A stretch of 64,000 bases of DNA. Origin: Cordia subcordata (taxonomy: Eukaryota > Streptophyta > Magnoliopsida > Boraginales > Cordiaceae). The position numbers were made by a program, and so were the translations under genes. Numbering within the stretch: position 1 is the stretch's first letter; each line of letters starts with the position of its first letter. Shown one piece after another: positions 9,763-24,821 of this stretch. Where the stretch lies: the NCBI GenBank assembly GCA_028554755.1, contig JAPTOF010000019.1, positions 4,474,001 to 4,538,000 on the forward strand. The letters are read 5' to 3'. Under the pieces are notes generated by a model. That model saw nothing but the letters and a program-made list of their open reading frames with translations, searched no databases and was not told the DNA's origin.

Positions 9763-12376
9763 ATGAATGCAAATGTTGATGCAGTTAACGTATATTTATA
9801 TTACGGTGGCAACAAAATTGAAACAGATCATGGGCTCGACTATGTAGGTCCAAACTTACCACGTAAAATAAAAATTATTCCCGGAACGACATACAATCAG
9901 TTTGTATCTCGTATATTCACGAAGCTCCAATTGCGGCTTACTATCGATAGAGTTGAGTTGTGTTATCGTGATTCTAAATGGGACACAAACCTACAACAAA
10001 TATATTATTACCCCAGTGGCATTAAGGATGACGAAGATGTACAGGACATGTACAAAACAGCTTGCATGGATATGAATAGGAGATGTGCGCACGTTGTCAT
10101 AGACGTGCAAAGTGATGTCGTGTACAATCCACAGCCTTCAAATGAAGAAGCAACACTACAAGAAGTTGTTGGTGATTTGCTAGACTTGAATGTGGAACCA
10201 CCTTATTATGTCAATGCAGAAGTCAACATTCCAACCACAACGCAGGGTTTGCCATATTTTTCCTTTCTCCACCGCTACGCCCCACATTTGAAGTTGGAGG
10301 ACCCTCTCAAGCTAGTGACATTCGGGAGATGTTCGAGGTGGGATTAGATTCTGTTTTATCTGAACCGGAAGAAGTAGATGAGGACGTCCACTTCAACGAG
10401 GAGGAAGATGTTGTGTCAGTAGAAAGTTTAATCTACGAAAATGAAGAGGTTGATGTGGGGCCAGGCAATGGAGAAGAGCTGGAGCCGGATCTAGAGGAGG
10501 AAGAACCAGTAGCTTTCCACAGAGCTAGGACAGAGTATTACATCACTTCAAATGAGCCTCCAATGGAGCGACCAATGTGGGATGAGAGACGGATGGAGTT
10601 GGTCAAACGCATTGTGTTCCCGAAAAAGGTTGATCTTATACGGGCTGTCCAACAAAACGTGATCAAACATAAACGAGAATACAGGGTGGTGAAGTCGAAT
10701 AAGTCTTTGTGGGACATACGTTGCTACGAATCAAGCAATCCTAGGACACCATGCAAGTGGAAGGTTCGTGCAGTAAAAAAATGCACACACAAGATGTTCG
10801 AGATTACGAGGTACCAAAGCATGCATATTTGCATGGGAGATAAATGCGGGCCAAACCATAGAAATCTAACATCCGTCCGGCTACATGGTTAGGCATTTTG
10901 TTGCAGAAGCTGATTTGAGGTACGTCTTGTCCAAACCCACGTAAAGAAGACTTTAAATGTTGATATAACGTCACGAAAGCGTGGCGTGGTAGGAATAAGG
11001 CAATCCAACTAGTTTTTGGAGATCGACATGTCATACAAGATCTTTGCCGCGTTTTTGCCGCCGTAATTGCAAAGAATTCGGGAACCGTTGTCCACTACAA
11101 GTTCGCCCAGGGTTCAAAACAGAAAAAATTTTCCACTATGTTTTTTGGGCTTTTGGTCCGTGCATCATGGTATGGAGGCAATCGACTGCACTCGTTGGAC
11201 GGAACACATCTGCATGGGAAGTACAAGGGCCACCTGCTTGTCGCCTTAGCGACAGATGCCAATGACCATATATTACCGTTGGCATTTGCCGTTGTCGATG
11301 GCGAGAGTACAAATAGTTGGAGGTGGTTCCTGGAGAAGGTAAGTCAGTGTTTTTTAAACGACATGTCAACAGTTTGTATTCTGTCTGATCGGCACGCAGG
11401 AATCGCGGCAGCCATCAATACAATAACATCCGACGGCCGACTTCAAGTGAAGCATCGCATTTGCTTGAGACACCTAAAAAGCAATGTGATGAAAAGATGG
11501 CACAACCAATTCGCAAAAGACATGTCTTGGATAGCTGGAAAAGAAAGCCAGAAACGGAAGCACATCGCCGCCATGGACAGTATTCGTAATATTGACCCAC
11601 GACCCACTGGCGTTGGTACACGGGTGCACCAGATGTTAGCCGACCTCGGTCCAGAGTCATGGACATTGAGCCACGATGGGGGTTATAGATAGGGAGTGCT
11701 GACAACAAATAATGTTGAATGCTTCAATGGTGTGATTGTCGGAGCCAGGGGATTGCCCATTACAGCACTAGTAAATAACACTTTTTTAAAGCTAAAGGGA
11801 TATTTCCATGATAGGTTGGCAAACGCGATGCACATGCGTAGAGATAGTCGTATTCTGACAGATCGAGCGAGAGAAAAATATGAAAAGTGGGAGACGTCTT
11901 CACATCGGATGCGATTGCATGCATTCAAACTAGATGAGTGGTACCAGGTCGGTGGAATGCCAGAACGATGGAACGATGTTCCCAATGAACAAGAGGTAGA
12001 TTGGGTGGGACGAACATGTACATGTGGCAAGTGGACAGCCTATCATATGCCATGCTCTCATGCCTAATATGTTGCCCGTTATAGGGGTGGAAACCCTTCA
12101 GCCATGGTTGATCTTCATTATACGGTAGAGTCATTCGAGGCAACATATAATATGACATTTCAACCCCTTAGACATGAATTTTACTGGCCTCCAAGACCCA
12201 GTTGGACGTTACTCCCGAATGCTTTACGAGTGCGCGACAGAAGACGTGGGCGGGAAAGAACTCGGCGTATGCCAAACGAGATGGACAATTCCGACCAAGT
12301 AGGCAGACAAAAGTGTGGTTATTGCCATAACCCTGGGCATATTGCACCAAATTGCCCCTTAAGAATAGATACGTAG
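9763..12376 (+). pseudogene. MULE transposase, broken
   Basis: Transposase of the MuDR/MULE class, responsible for cut-and-paste at the terminal repeats. The N-terminal part (9763 to about 10290) looks like the PB1-like/N-terminal segment of plant MULE proteins, followed by an acidic linker and the MuDR DNA-binding domain (RAVQQNVIKHKREYRVVKSN, then a zinc-binding-like CYESSNPRTPCKWKV). The catalytic region has LDGTHLHGKYKGHLL, ATDANDHILPLAFAVVDGES and LSDRHAGI, then NNVECFNGV carrying the likely catalytic Glu. A SWIM zinc finger (CTCGKWTAYHMPCSH) and a CCHC knuckle (CGYCHNPGHIAPNCP) close the protein. Defects: a frame change near 10290, another between about 10890 and 10960, and in-frame stops at about 11690 (after GGYR) and 12065 (right after CSHA). 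It is therefore unlikely to make full-length enzyme. Confidence 0.88.
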
Positions 12377-12612
12377 CTTCGAATGATTATCATGAAGTTG
12401 TAGCATGTGATGCTAATTAGTCTTTTCCACTATGGTGTGTAATGTTTTCAATAAAAGATATTGTCAAATCTTTCCATCTCAAAATATTGTCAACATCAAC
12501 ACAATTTATATCAAGACATGATAATAAGTACGAAAAAACAATGAAAAATGAAAGTTCAATTACATAGAATTACTAAAATAAGTTTGAAATGTAAAATGTC
12601 TATTCAATTACA

Positions 12613-14903
12613 TCAATACTGAGAAGGCGTGTAATAATCGGGCCTTCGACCCCTGCTGGTCCAGTCTGGTAAAACGCGTGGCGGTGGATGCGGTGACTGT
12701 GTGCGTCTACGAGTACGACACAGTCGATGGTCCTCCTCGAACACCATCTCAGTAGTCTGATCATCTATCAGATAATCACTGGTAGATAACGGCCCCTGTG
12801 GTGGCGTGTTTGAGGTGCTGGGCTCCTGTTGTGACGGACCGCCATACTCAAACTGGCTAAACCTACCATGGTTTGACGGCATGTATGAAGTGCTGGGATC
12901 GACCCACGGACCGCCGTACTCGAACTGGCTAGACCTACCAGGCTGCGGTGGCGTGTATGAAGTGCTGGGCTCCTGAGTGGTATAATGATGACGGCTCCGC
13001 TGTCCCGACCGATGTAAAGTTTGTGGAGGCGGTTGCGGACGTTGGACGTCATACATGGCTGTCATGTCGTCCAACAGGTGCTCATGCTGGGTCTGCTGAA
13101 GTATGGCCTGGCCTCTGATGTGGAGGACCTGCAGATGACTCACCATATAATCAAGAGCAGCTGCATCTACTCGTAATTCTCCCGCCTCGTACTGCCGTAT
13201 AATACTCCCACTGTGGTTAACCACATGCTGAGCGTATACCACCTAAAGAAAAATTTCAGAAATTTTAATAGGTATTGCATCAATGCATACTAAATTCGAA
13301 TTTATGGGAAAACATTCATATTGCACTAACGGCATCGTTCTCATCGTGGGCCGACGCAACGTAGCCGTCGTCTGTATGACTAGTCCGAGGGTGTCCAGCA
13401 TGTAGTATGGTTATCCCTCGGTACCATCTCATATACGCCCTCAAAGCTCCAGGATCGGGAAAGTTCTCTAACTCCGTCGCCACAACGGTGTTTTCCCGAT
13501 TGACCCACATGTTGACTGTCGAATTATATTGTTCGGCTGTAATCTTCTCTTTCCCGTCCCGGTGCTTCTGCCACGCTGGTGGATTAACGGGGATCGTCTA
13601 TCGCATGCCGAACTGCCGAAGTACCCGATCAAGACGGTGCCACTCAACCTGCATACCAACGATGAGGGATGCACATGCTCGCCACGCTTCCGCATTTTCC
13701 AAACAGTACTGTGGCAAACCACCCATTGCATGCTCGAATGGCTGCCAAATAAACTGGGAACACAATAATAACGGCAGATTAGTTTATAAAACATACAACG
13801 TATATTAACAAGGGAGAGTAATAAATGTGAGATGTAAATTTTTTCAAACCTCGCCGGGCTGCAAGCGGTCAATCATGTCCCGCACCTCGTTCAAACCAAC
13901 CCGGCCCGCAACCCACTTCAGATCCTTCCTCGCAAAGAACATGTAGCCGCGTGGTGGGCCTGGCAACGGGAAATCAGGGTGAACAGCTTGCCCATCCCTC
14001 TGATGGTGCCTATTCGTTTGCTCACACAGTGTTGGCCTAAAAGCCGTGAGTCTGTCCCAAGCAAAAAACTGCATTGTACAAGATAATTATATTATAAGCA
14101 ATAATACCTCTTCAAATATCATTAACAATAATGAGATGAGTAAGTGTGTTACCTGAATAAGCATGACGGCCCCGTACATGCCTCTACAATCACGGCAACA
14201 AGCCTTACAAAGCCATCTATACAGATGCGCTAGGCATGCTGCCCCCCAATTATATTCACTGATATGATCAAAGTCAATCAAAAAGTCTAACCAATGTAAC
14301 GATAATTTATTTCCTGTCGTATCAGTGAACATATGGGTGCCGAATAACAAAAAAATTCACAAACGGGCCCGCCGTTCTGCTTCCTTCACATCAGGATTCC
14401 CCGGAGTGCCTTGGGCTACGTACAATTCCCTCAGATGGGGTATGTTAATCGAACTTCCACTAATTTTGTCCAAAGATACATATACCCCCCATATACTGAT
14501 GAATACGTGTCCGCCACTCTTCCGGAGTTCGACTAGTATCGTCAAGCACCGGGACAACCTGACCAACAATCAGTAATCCCCAATATACAATGACATCCTG
14601 GAGTGTGATCGTGGCCTCGCCTACAGACAAATGAAATGTATGCGTCTTTGGCCGCCACCTCTTAATCAAGGCAGTAATAAGAGGATTGTCAACCTGATGG
14701 AAGCGCGTCGCATAACATCCAAAAAATCCGGCTCTCAATAAAGCCGTCTGCACAGCAGGATGCTCCGTCCATAGGAATAACTCTCTATCACTCCTATAAA
14801 TCTTGTGTTCCTCTAACTAATGGGGTGATGACAAATAATTCACTTGGTGGTCATAGTAATAGCATAACACTGAACTATCGCTAGGAGCTAGTCTATGAGC
14901 CAT
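12613..14903 (-). pseudogene. Plant mobile domain (PMD, aminotransferase-like) gene in the MULE, broken
   Basis: Relative of the PMD family that includes Arabidopsis MAIN and MAIL1, nuclear proteins linked to silencing and genome stability; PMD is also carried by transposons (established). The putative start is at 14903. Four exons with GT-AG borders: 14903-14153, 14068-13850, 13753-13331 and 13242-12613. Diagnostic PMD text includes LITALIKRWRPKTHTFHLSV with GEATITLQDV, YNWGAACLAHLYRWLCKA, and WHRLDRVLRQFGMR near the C-terminal part. The last exon encodes a low-complexity tail with repeated SQFEYGGP and PSTS. Breaks: TAG at 14819-14817 and TAG at 13600-13598, both at positions where the family usually has Gln, plus frame changes near 14480 and 14355. 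It converges on the transposase, with about 240 bp between the two 3' ends. Confidence 0.82.
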
Positions 14904-16075
14904 AGATCCTACGAGCATTAAGTAAATTAAAAAAAATATAAAAGTACTAATTATTACTAATTAGTTTAAAACTGCAACCTTAATATTTAACTAATTTTGC
15001 TAACTTTGTAAAATTCATAATATTTTAATTTTTCTACATTCATACTATTTAAAATTACATCGATTAATACATCTCATTATCATAAAAATATTAATATTCG
15101 AAATAATAAATCAACATATAATTAACATATAAAATAAACCAACATGATTAATATTCCACTAAAATAAATAATAGTCTAATTTTGAAATTTAATGTATTAA
15201 GCAACATATAATAAACATATAAAATAAACCAACACGATTAATATTCCACTAAAATAAACAATAATATAATTTTCAAATTAAAGTTGCACAACAAATAAAA
15301 TTATTACTGCTTAACATTATCTAAACGTCAAAAAATTTATTACTAATTACTTTAGAACTACAACTTTAATATTGAACAAATATATCACTTCATCTTAAAA
15401 TTACTAATAATGAACATAATTAATCCTAAAACTTTTCTAAAACCCTAACGTCAGTTACTTACTATATGCCCTATAACTTTAATTTTCTCATTTCTTAAAT
15501 TTTATATTATTTAAAATTTATAAAAATTCATGTTAAATACTTTAGAACTACACCGTATAATACTTAATTATTACATAACGTCATCTTAAATTGACTAATA
15601 ATTAACATAATTAATCCTAAAATTCCATTAAAACCCTTAAACGCCACTAAAACCCTAAAACTCCATATGATTAATTGAATAATTATAAATTCACACTAAT
15701 TATATGCATACTGATTATATGTACACAAATTATATACATAATGATTAATACATCCTATCATCATAAAATGATTAATATTCCAGAAATAAATCGACATATA
15801 ATTAACATATAAATTAAACCAACAAAATTAATATTCCACTAAACTAAACAATTGTCTAATTTTAAAATTTAACGTATTAAGCAACATATAATTAACATAT
15901 AAAATAAACCAATATAATTAATATTCCACTAAACTAAACAATAATATAATTTTCAAATTAGACGTAGGCAACATGTAATTAACATATAATTTCGAAATTT
16001 AACATCATATAAATTAAACAAACAAACACATTAAAACATATAAATTCGGTACCAAAAAAAAGAGAAAACTTACAA
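14904..16075. repeat. AT-rich MULE interior with paired ~91-bp repeats
   Basis: Very AT-rich, no ORF. It contains a ~91-bp unit (CAACATATAATTAACATATA, then a TTAATATTCCACTAAA core) arranged as two head-to-tail dimers: units starting about 15112 and 15203, and again about 15791 and 15883. Lies between the PMD gene start and the right palindrome array. Confidence 0.65.
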
Positions 16076-16239
16076 GATTTAGGCAAAATCCTAGGATGTG
16101 GAAAATTTGTAGTAAATTTTCGAATTGGATGGGAGAAAAATGAGAGAGGGAGAGAGCAAAAGAGGAGAGGGAGAGAGCAAAAGAGGAGAGGAGATGTGAG
16201 ATTTCGGATGGAAGAGGAGGGTTCGTGGGGGGTTTAAAT

Positions 16240-16786
16240 AGTAGAAGAGTCGAACTTCAGAAGTTCGACATCGAGGAACAAAAACTCGATTTCGAACTTC
16301 TGAAGTTCAAGTGAAACATAATCGAACTTCTGAAGTTCGATTTTATATGTATTTCGAATTTCTGAAGTTCGACATCGAGTTTCGAAATTTTGCTTTAATG
16401 CCCTGTCTGTTACGTGCAGCGATACACGCGCGTTATCGACCTTTCAAATTTCGATAACGGCCAGCTGTGACAGTCGAACTTCAGAAGTTCGAATCAAGGA
16501 ACAAAAGCTAAATATCGAACTTCGGAAGTTCGAGTATACTGACATCCACTCAGTCGAACTTCAAAAGTTCGTGTCCGAGCTTCTGAAGTTCGAATTCTTA
16601 GTTGAACTTCAGAAGTTCGGTATTTCATATTATAATATCTTTTTTTTTTACCCTTCACATAGTCGAACTTTGTAAATTCGTTTTCGAACTTCGTAAGTTC
16701 GAAAAGTCTACTTTTACTACTTCCCTCAAAATTGGGTTATTTTTGGAAGCAAATTAAAAAATAAGGTTAAAAATAAAAATAACCCC
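16240..16786. repeat. Right MULE end: palindrome array and terminal inverted repeat
   Basis: About eleven copies of the palindrome TCGAACTTCNGAAGTTCGA or close variants occur between about 16249 and 16710, at irregular spacing. The terminal inverted repeat follows. Upstream, at 16140-16200, is a purine-rich GAGAGGGAGAGAGCAAAAG repeat. The centre base of the palindrome varies while the arms stay constant, which suggests the arms are what is kept. Confidence 0.8.
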
Positions 16787-16795
16787 ACTCCTTCA

Positions 16796-17503
16796 CCCCA
16801 CCCCACCTACCCCAACCGCCACCCCCACCTGCGCCTCACTCTCGCCCTCACCCTTGTGTACATATACCTATGTAGATATATGTATAGATATATATTTGTT
16901 AAAGATGTAATAGTTTTTTTAATGTAAGATAAAAAAAATATATTTTTTATCTAAACAAATTTTTTACTCTTTTATTTCTAAAAACTGCTTTTAAAACTAT
17001 TTTATAAAACCATACCACTGCACGAAAACTTCTTTGCCATACCCTCTCGAAAGTCGATTAAGGGAAAGCAAGGACAGGTCACAAGGATGGGCTAATTGTA
17101 ACGAAATCGAGAAGCCCGTCACAGCTTATAACATCACAGACGCCCGATCCTTTATCAATCGCACCCGCACCCGCCCCACCTGTCCATCACCGCGTGACAT
17201 TATCACCTTACCCTACACCCCTCCAATATCAACGGCTCCGATTCCGTCTCATGTGGTCCGATCTCATTTGCCCCGATAAAACCGATTCAGCACACGTTGT
17301 TTGCGTGGCCCCCACTTTCTCCACACCTCCTTTTTTACGCCTCCTCATTTCACCCACCACTACGCACGCCTAATCGTATCGCTCTCTGCTCTCACTCTCT
17401 CTATATATACACACATACACACATTCACCAACCCTACCATATACACACACACACGCTCTTCTAGCTAATATTTCTCAAGCATTTTCACTCTTTCATAATC
17501 GTC
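16796..17503 (+). promoter_or_regulatory. Promoter and 5' UTR of GAPC
   Basis: Pyrimidine-rich promoter with C-rich tracts (16796-16855) and a TATATATA at about 17402-17409, roughly 95 bp before the ATG at 17504. This is consistent with a short CT/CA-rich leader. The ORF at 17034-17279 has no recognisable content and is not called. Confidence 0.55.
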
Positions 17504-20598
<3,095 letters not shown>

Positions 20599-23200
20599 GC
20601 TTTTCCACTGGCAATTGTTGCGGCATACAACCACTAGATAGTTTCAAGCATAGCTTGGATTTTGGTTTAGAGAAAAGTTGATTTTGAATAATTGAGAGCA
20701 CCACACCATGAGACTGGTTGTAAAACTATGGATCAATTTGTATCGGGAGTTTTAGATTTACTCTTAGTTGTTTTTATGGATTGGAATTAATCTGAAATGG
20801 CCTTTTGAAGCCTTCTCTTCGGTTTTTCATATTCATTGCTCTTCTGTTGTGGGTGCCCGCTACATACATTGTGTGGTGCATTATTCTCAAAACTAGTTTT
20901 GTTTTCAATTTTAAGCGATAATAGAAGGTTTCATCAATAAAATTATAAATAAAAAACCCTAAAATCCAGAAACAACAGTTCCTAATTAGTGAACTTATCA
21001 TTTTCGTTGACATCTAATGGAAGCCTACACTTCGATTATTAACGTATGTAATCTTCCTATCATAAATTTCTAACCTAGATTATTCATGTTGGCTTGTCAG
21101 CAGAAACACAATATATACATCGGGTGATTATTATTAGATCATGACGTTGTGCTAGATTGAGAATGTTGTTATGGTTTAGCTTCGGTCGGGACTTTGAAAG
21201 AGATTATATCGTGCACTGCATTTACTACATACCAAAAAGAGTGTGAATTCGTTGACGACTTTTTAATTCTTTATAGATCTTATATTATATATTCAAAATT
21301 TTAAATGTTTGTAAATCTCATATTGTTTATTTGCAATTCTTATATTTTGTGTTACAAATTTTACAAATTCACAATCTTATATTATATTATCACAAAATTT
21401 AAATTGAATTTTAACAAAATACTAACAATATATTTACGAGTACAAAATTGTTTGTTTATAACTCGTCGAGGATATATTCAAACTCTACGTGATATATTCT
21501 GAGCTATGATGTATACAAAAATGACAAATATCAACCAACATAAAAGTTGGGACTCAATTTTAGTAGACGTCTTCAATTTCTAGAAACTCGTTAGTGGTCT
21601 GTAATTTCCTATCAAAGGCGAGGGGTCTTCACCCATAAGTGGCCTTGAGCTCGAAGGAAATGAACCAAGGTGAGTAGATGAAGCCAAAAGATGGCAGAGA
21701 ACAAGTGACCTAAGAGCCGTTGGTGAGGTGACTTAGCGAAGATCTTGCGACAAGCAAAAGTTTGAAAGAATTATAAACTTCAGATTTTTTTTTTTTGGTA
21801 AATATCACCGTACTCCCTCATAGTTAGTCATAAATGTACAGTTAGTCTTTATGGCACCTGACCCCCTTGTCGTCCTAAAAAATTAAAGTACGTTACTCCC
21901 TCCGTTAATTTTTCTATCAAATTTGACAGGAAGTGTTAATCATGCTCCACTTGTGCAACTATTCAAATAAAATATCATCAAATCAATAAAAATTGCTCAT
22001 ATTATGACCAAAATACCCCTTCAAATAAAATAAAAGTATAAAAACGTATGCAACCATTTTATATATTTATATATGTATGCATGTATATAATCATTTGTTA
22101 ATTTTTTTATTTTTTATGAGTAATTCAATTTTTTCCTTTTCAAAAAAATTAATTCAAGTGTGATTTTATATATTCTTAAATAACCATGTTCTTGACCCAA
22201 AAAAAAAAAGAAAAAAGAACATACTGATCTCATTTTCCCAAAATAAGAGCCAGAAAAAATTTAAAACACAATAATGAAAGAATTAATCCAATCTTCAACA
22301 GTCCTGCGATGACTGATAAAGCCTAGTCATCTTCTACCATTGCTGCCTAAGCCACTTTTCCTGGCACTATTGCCCCCATTTCCGTCAAAGTGGAAAACAA
22401 AGATAAATGGATAACTAAAAAGACAAGCTCTAGCTTTTGCCCAGGAAAGGAAAAAAAGCCTCGAAGCCCCACACTTTTTGCAACATTTCTACAAACCCTA
22501 ATCTTAATTACAATATAATCAAAGAGATACTTATGTAATTGTCTCTCTTTGTACACACGCGCACACACAAAAACCCAAGTGTCCAAAATTGAAAGGATTT
22601 ACAGGGGGAATACATATGTATATGGGGCTGTATGTGTAGGTGTAAATGTGTATGTAGGCATGTGATCAAGAAGGAGCTAATATCATGAAAGATACCTTCT
22701 TTTTTACATACAGGGATCAAATTAGTAAATATGGGAGTGCCAAAGTTGTCGTAACCAGATTGGTAAAAACGGTTGCAGCAGCTTTTGGCTTTTGGGATCA
22801 TCAAAGCTCAAGTTTCACCAAAGTGAAAAAGCAAATCACAATCTACTACAACTTGATTCAGTTTCTAGAACTAGAGTTTGAAGTTGATTTGGGAATTTTG
22901 CAATCTGATGTGTATTGTGTGTTAATGCTTCAATGTGTAGTATTTATGGAAGGGCATATAGATCTTTTTCCATTTTCCGTTAGCAAAAACAAATAGAGTT
23001 AATAGATGTGGCTTGTGAGCTTTATTTTTTAAGACGGCTGGAGTTTTGATGTTTATTTTAAACTTTAAGGACTAATAACTAGCAAAAATAATGGTAATAA
23101 CTAGCATTACTTGTTCGAAAAATATTTTAAATCCAGAAAGATTTTTCTTTAAAAAAATAGAGAATTTATATTTATTGTTTTGATTTTACCCAACATCCTT
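20599..23200. other. GAPC 3' UTR and gene-free spacer
   Basis: The first ~350 bp are probably GAPC 3' UTR. The rest is AT-rich. The stretch 21790-22030 (TACTCCCTC..., CTCCCTCCGTTAATTTTT, CCAAAATACCCC) resembles a dispersed plant repeat. A short (AC)n/(TG)n-like region lies at 22550-22660. Small ORFs at 22347-22586, 22508-22804 and 22685-22996 overlap on opposite strands and carry no recognisable domain. Confidence 0.4.
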
Positions 23201-24821
23201 GGCATGCTCTTTGTTAGACGAGTGACTTGTGCCATAAAAACAGAAACAGCCTTTCATAATTGAAATTCTCTCTTCCACCCTCCCCGGATCCTTCCCACCT
23301 CACCCTCCATCAAATGGAGTAGTTCAACTAATCTGAGAAAGTCTCCCTCCCTTCTTCCCTACCCCACCATCTATCTCGCCCTCAAGAAGAGAACACAAGG
23401 CGCCTAGAACAGTCCAGCCAATCTGAGATAGTCTCTCTCCTTCCTTCACCTTACCATTTATCTCAACCTCAAGATGAGAACGCAAGGCCCTGGAGCAATT
23501 CAGCCAATCAGAGAGTCCCTCTCCTTCCCCACCCCACCCTTTATCTCAGCCTCAAGATGAGAAGGTAAGACCGCCGATTTCATTTTTCAAGACTTGTTTT
23601 AGTTGTGTGAATGCTATGTTAGGTTCGTTTCTTTTCTCTTTCAATTTTATTTTTTTCATTTTTTTTTTTGCATTAAGATTTTGTTTTTTAAGTCAAAATA
23701 AACGAGAAAAAGAAAAAAAATATAGTGCCAATGTTAACATGTGAAAAATAAAGGAGAAAAAGGAAAAAGGAATCATTGGTATACCATTTGTATAGCAATC
23801 TTTCACATGTTTTTTAAGTCAAAATAAAGGAGAAAAAGGAAATAAAGGAGAAAAAGAAAAAGAAATAAAGTAAGGAAGAAAAAAAAGGAAATAAAGAAGA
23901 GAGAGTAGAAAAAAGGAAAAGGAGGTGGAAAACTTTTCTAGCTGGCATGCCAAGTAAGCTTGCCAACTAAGAGGTGACAATGGGGTGACAAAATTAGGGC
24001 AAGGAGATAAAGAAGAAAAAGAAAAATAGAGCCATCTTTTGCATGTTTTTTAAGTCAAAATAAAGGTGAAAAAAGAAAGAAATAAAATAAGGAAGATAAA
24101 AATGGAAATAAAAAAGAGAGAAGAGAGAAAAGGAGGGTGGAAAACTTATCTTGTTGGCATGCCAAGTAAGCTTGCCAACTAAGAGGTGACAATGGAGTGA
24201 CAAAATTAGGGTGAGATATAGTATTACTCGGAAATTTGAAAAACAAAATCTTAATGCCAAAAAAATAAAATAAAATAAAATTGAAAGAGAATAAAAACAA
24301 ACCTTACATATCATTCACATAGCTAAAACAAGTCTCGAAAAACAAAATCAACAACCTTGCCTTCTAATATTGAGGTTCATCTTGAGGTTGAGATAGAGGA
24401 TGGGGTAGGGAAGGAGGGAGAGACTATCTCAGATTGGCTGAACTGCTGAGGGTTTTGCTTTCTCATTTTGAGGCTCTACTTTGGGGGTTTTGTGTTCTCA
24501 TCTTGAGGCTGAGATAGATGATAGGATAGGGAAGGAGGAAGAGACTATCTTAGATTGGCTTAACTGCTTTAAGCGCCTTGTGTTGTTATCTTGAGACTAA
24601 GATAGATGGTAGGGTAGGGAAGGAGGAAGAGAGACTATCTCAGATTAGTTGAACTACCCCATCTGATAGAGGGTGAAGTGGGAAGGACCAAGAAACAGTA
24701 GAAGAGAGAACTTCAGGTGTGTACCATTTGTACACCAACGTTACATTAACAAGCAAAAGATTGCTTCTGCCTTTATGGCGCATGTCACTCACCTAACAAA
24801 GAGCATGACGAAGAGCATGCC
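23201..24821. mobile_element. Foldback-like element with long complex inverted arms
   Basis: The left arm (about 23201-23710) and the right arm (about 24225-24821) are inverted copies, starting from GGCATGCTCTTTGTTAG. Each arm contains about three tandem units of ~85 bp (CAGCCAATCTGAGATAGTCT...CTCAAGATGAGAA). The arms continue inward through matching sequence next to AAGATTTTGTTTTT/AAAAACAAAATCTT. The centre holds a direct repeat: GGCATGCCAAGTAAGCTTGC blocks at about 23944 and 24157, each in A/G-rich sequence. No transposase is present. The class (foldback or non-autonomous MULE) is not settled because no target duplication was found. Confidence 0.75.

Larger units (their letters stand above)
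8878..16786. mobile_element. Mutator-like element (MULE) with transposase and PMD genes
   Basis: A 7.9-kb element. The left end begins GGGTTATTTTTATTTTTAA; the right end is its near-perfect reverse complement for roughly 90 bp (left about 8878-8975, right about 16690-16786). ACTCCTTCA flanks both sides (8869-8877 and 16787-16795), a 9-bp target duplication as expected for Mutator. It holds, in order: a palindrome-rich subterminal zone, a transposase pseudogene on +, a convergent plant-mobile-domain gene on -, a repeat-rich AT spacer, and a second palindrome array. The identical target duplication and similar ends suggest a fairly recent insertion, although both genes carry disabling changes. 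Boundaries are read directly from the sequence; the family is assigned from the transposase. Confidence 0.93.

Noticed and set aside
22685..22996. 103-codon + ORF in the spacer after GAPC
   Set aside because: No known domain; overlapped by a minus-strand ORF of similar length; no splice or promoter support.
23994..24314. Phe/Leu-rich minus ORFs
   Set aside because: Translation of the A/G-rich centre of the foldback element; low complexity, not a membrane protein.
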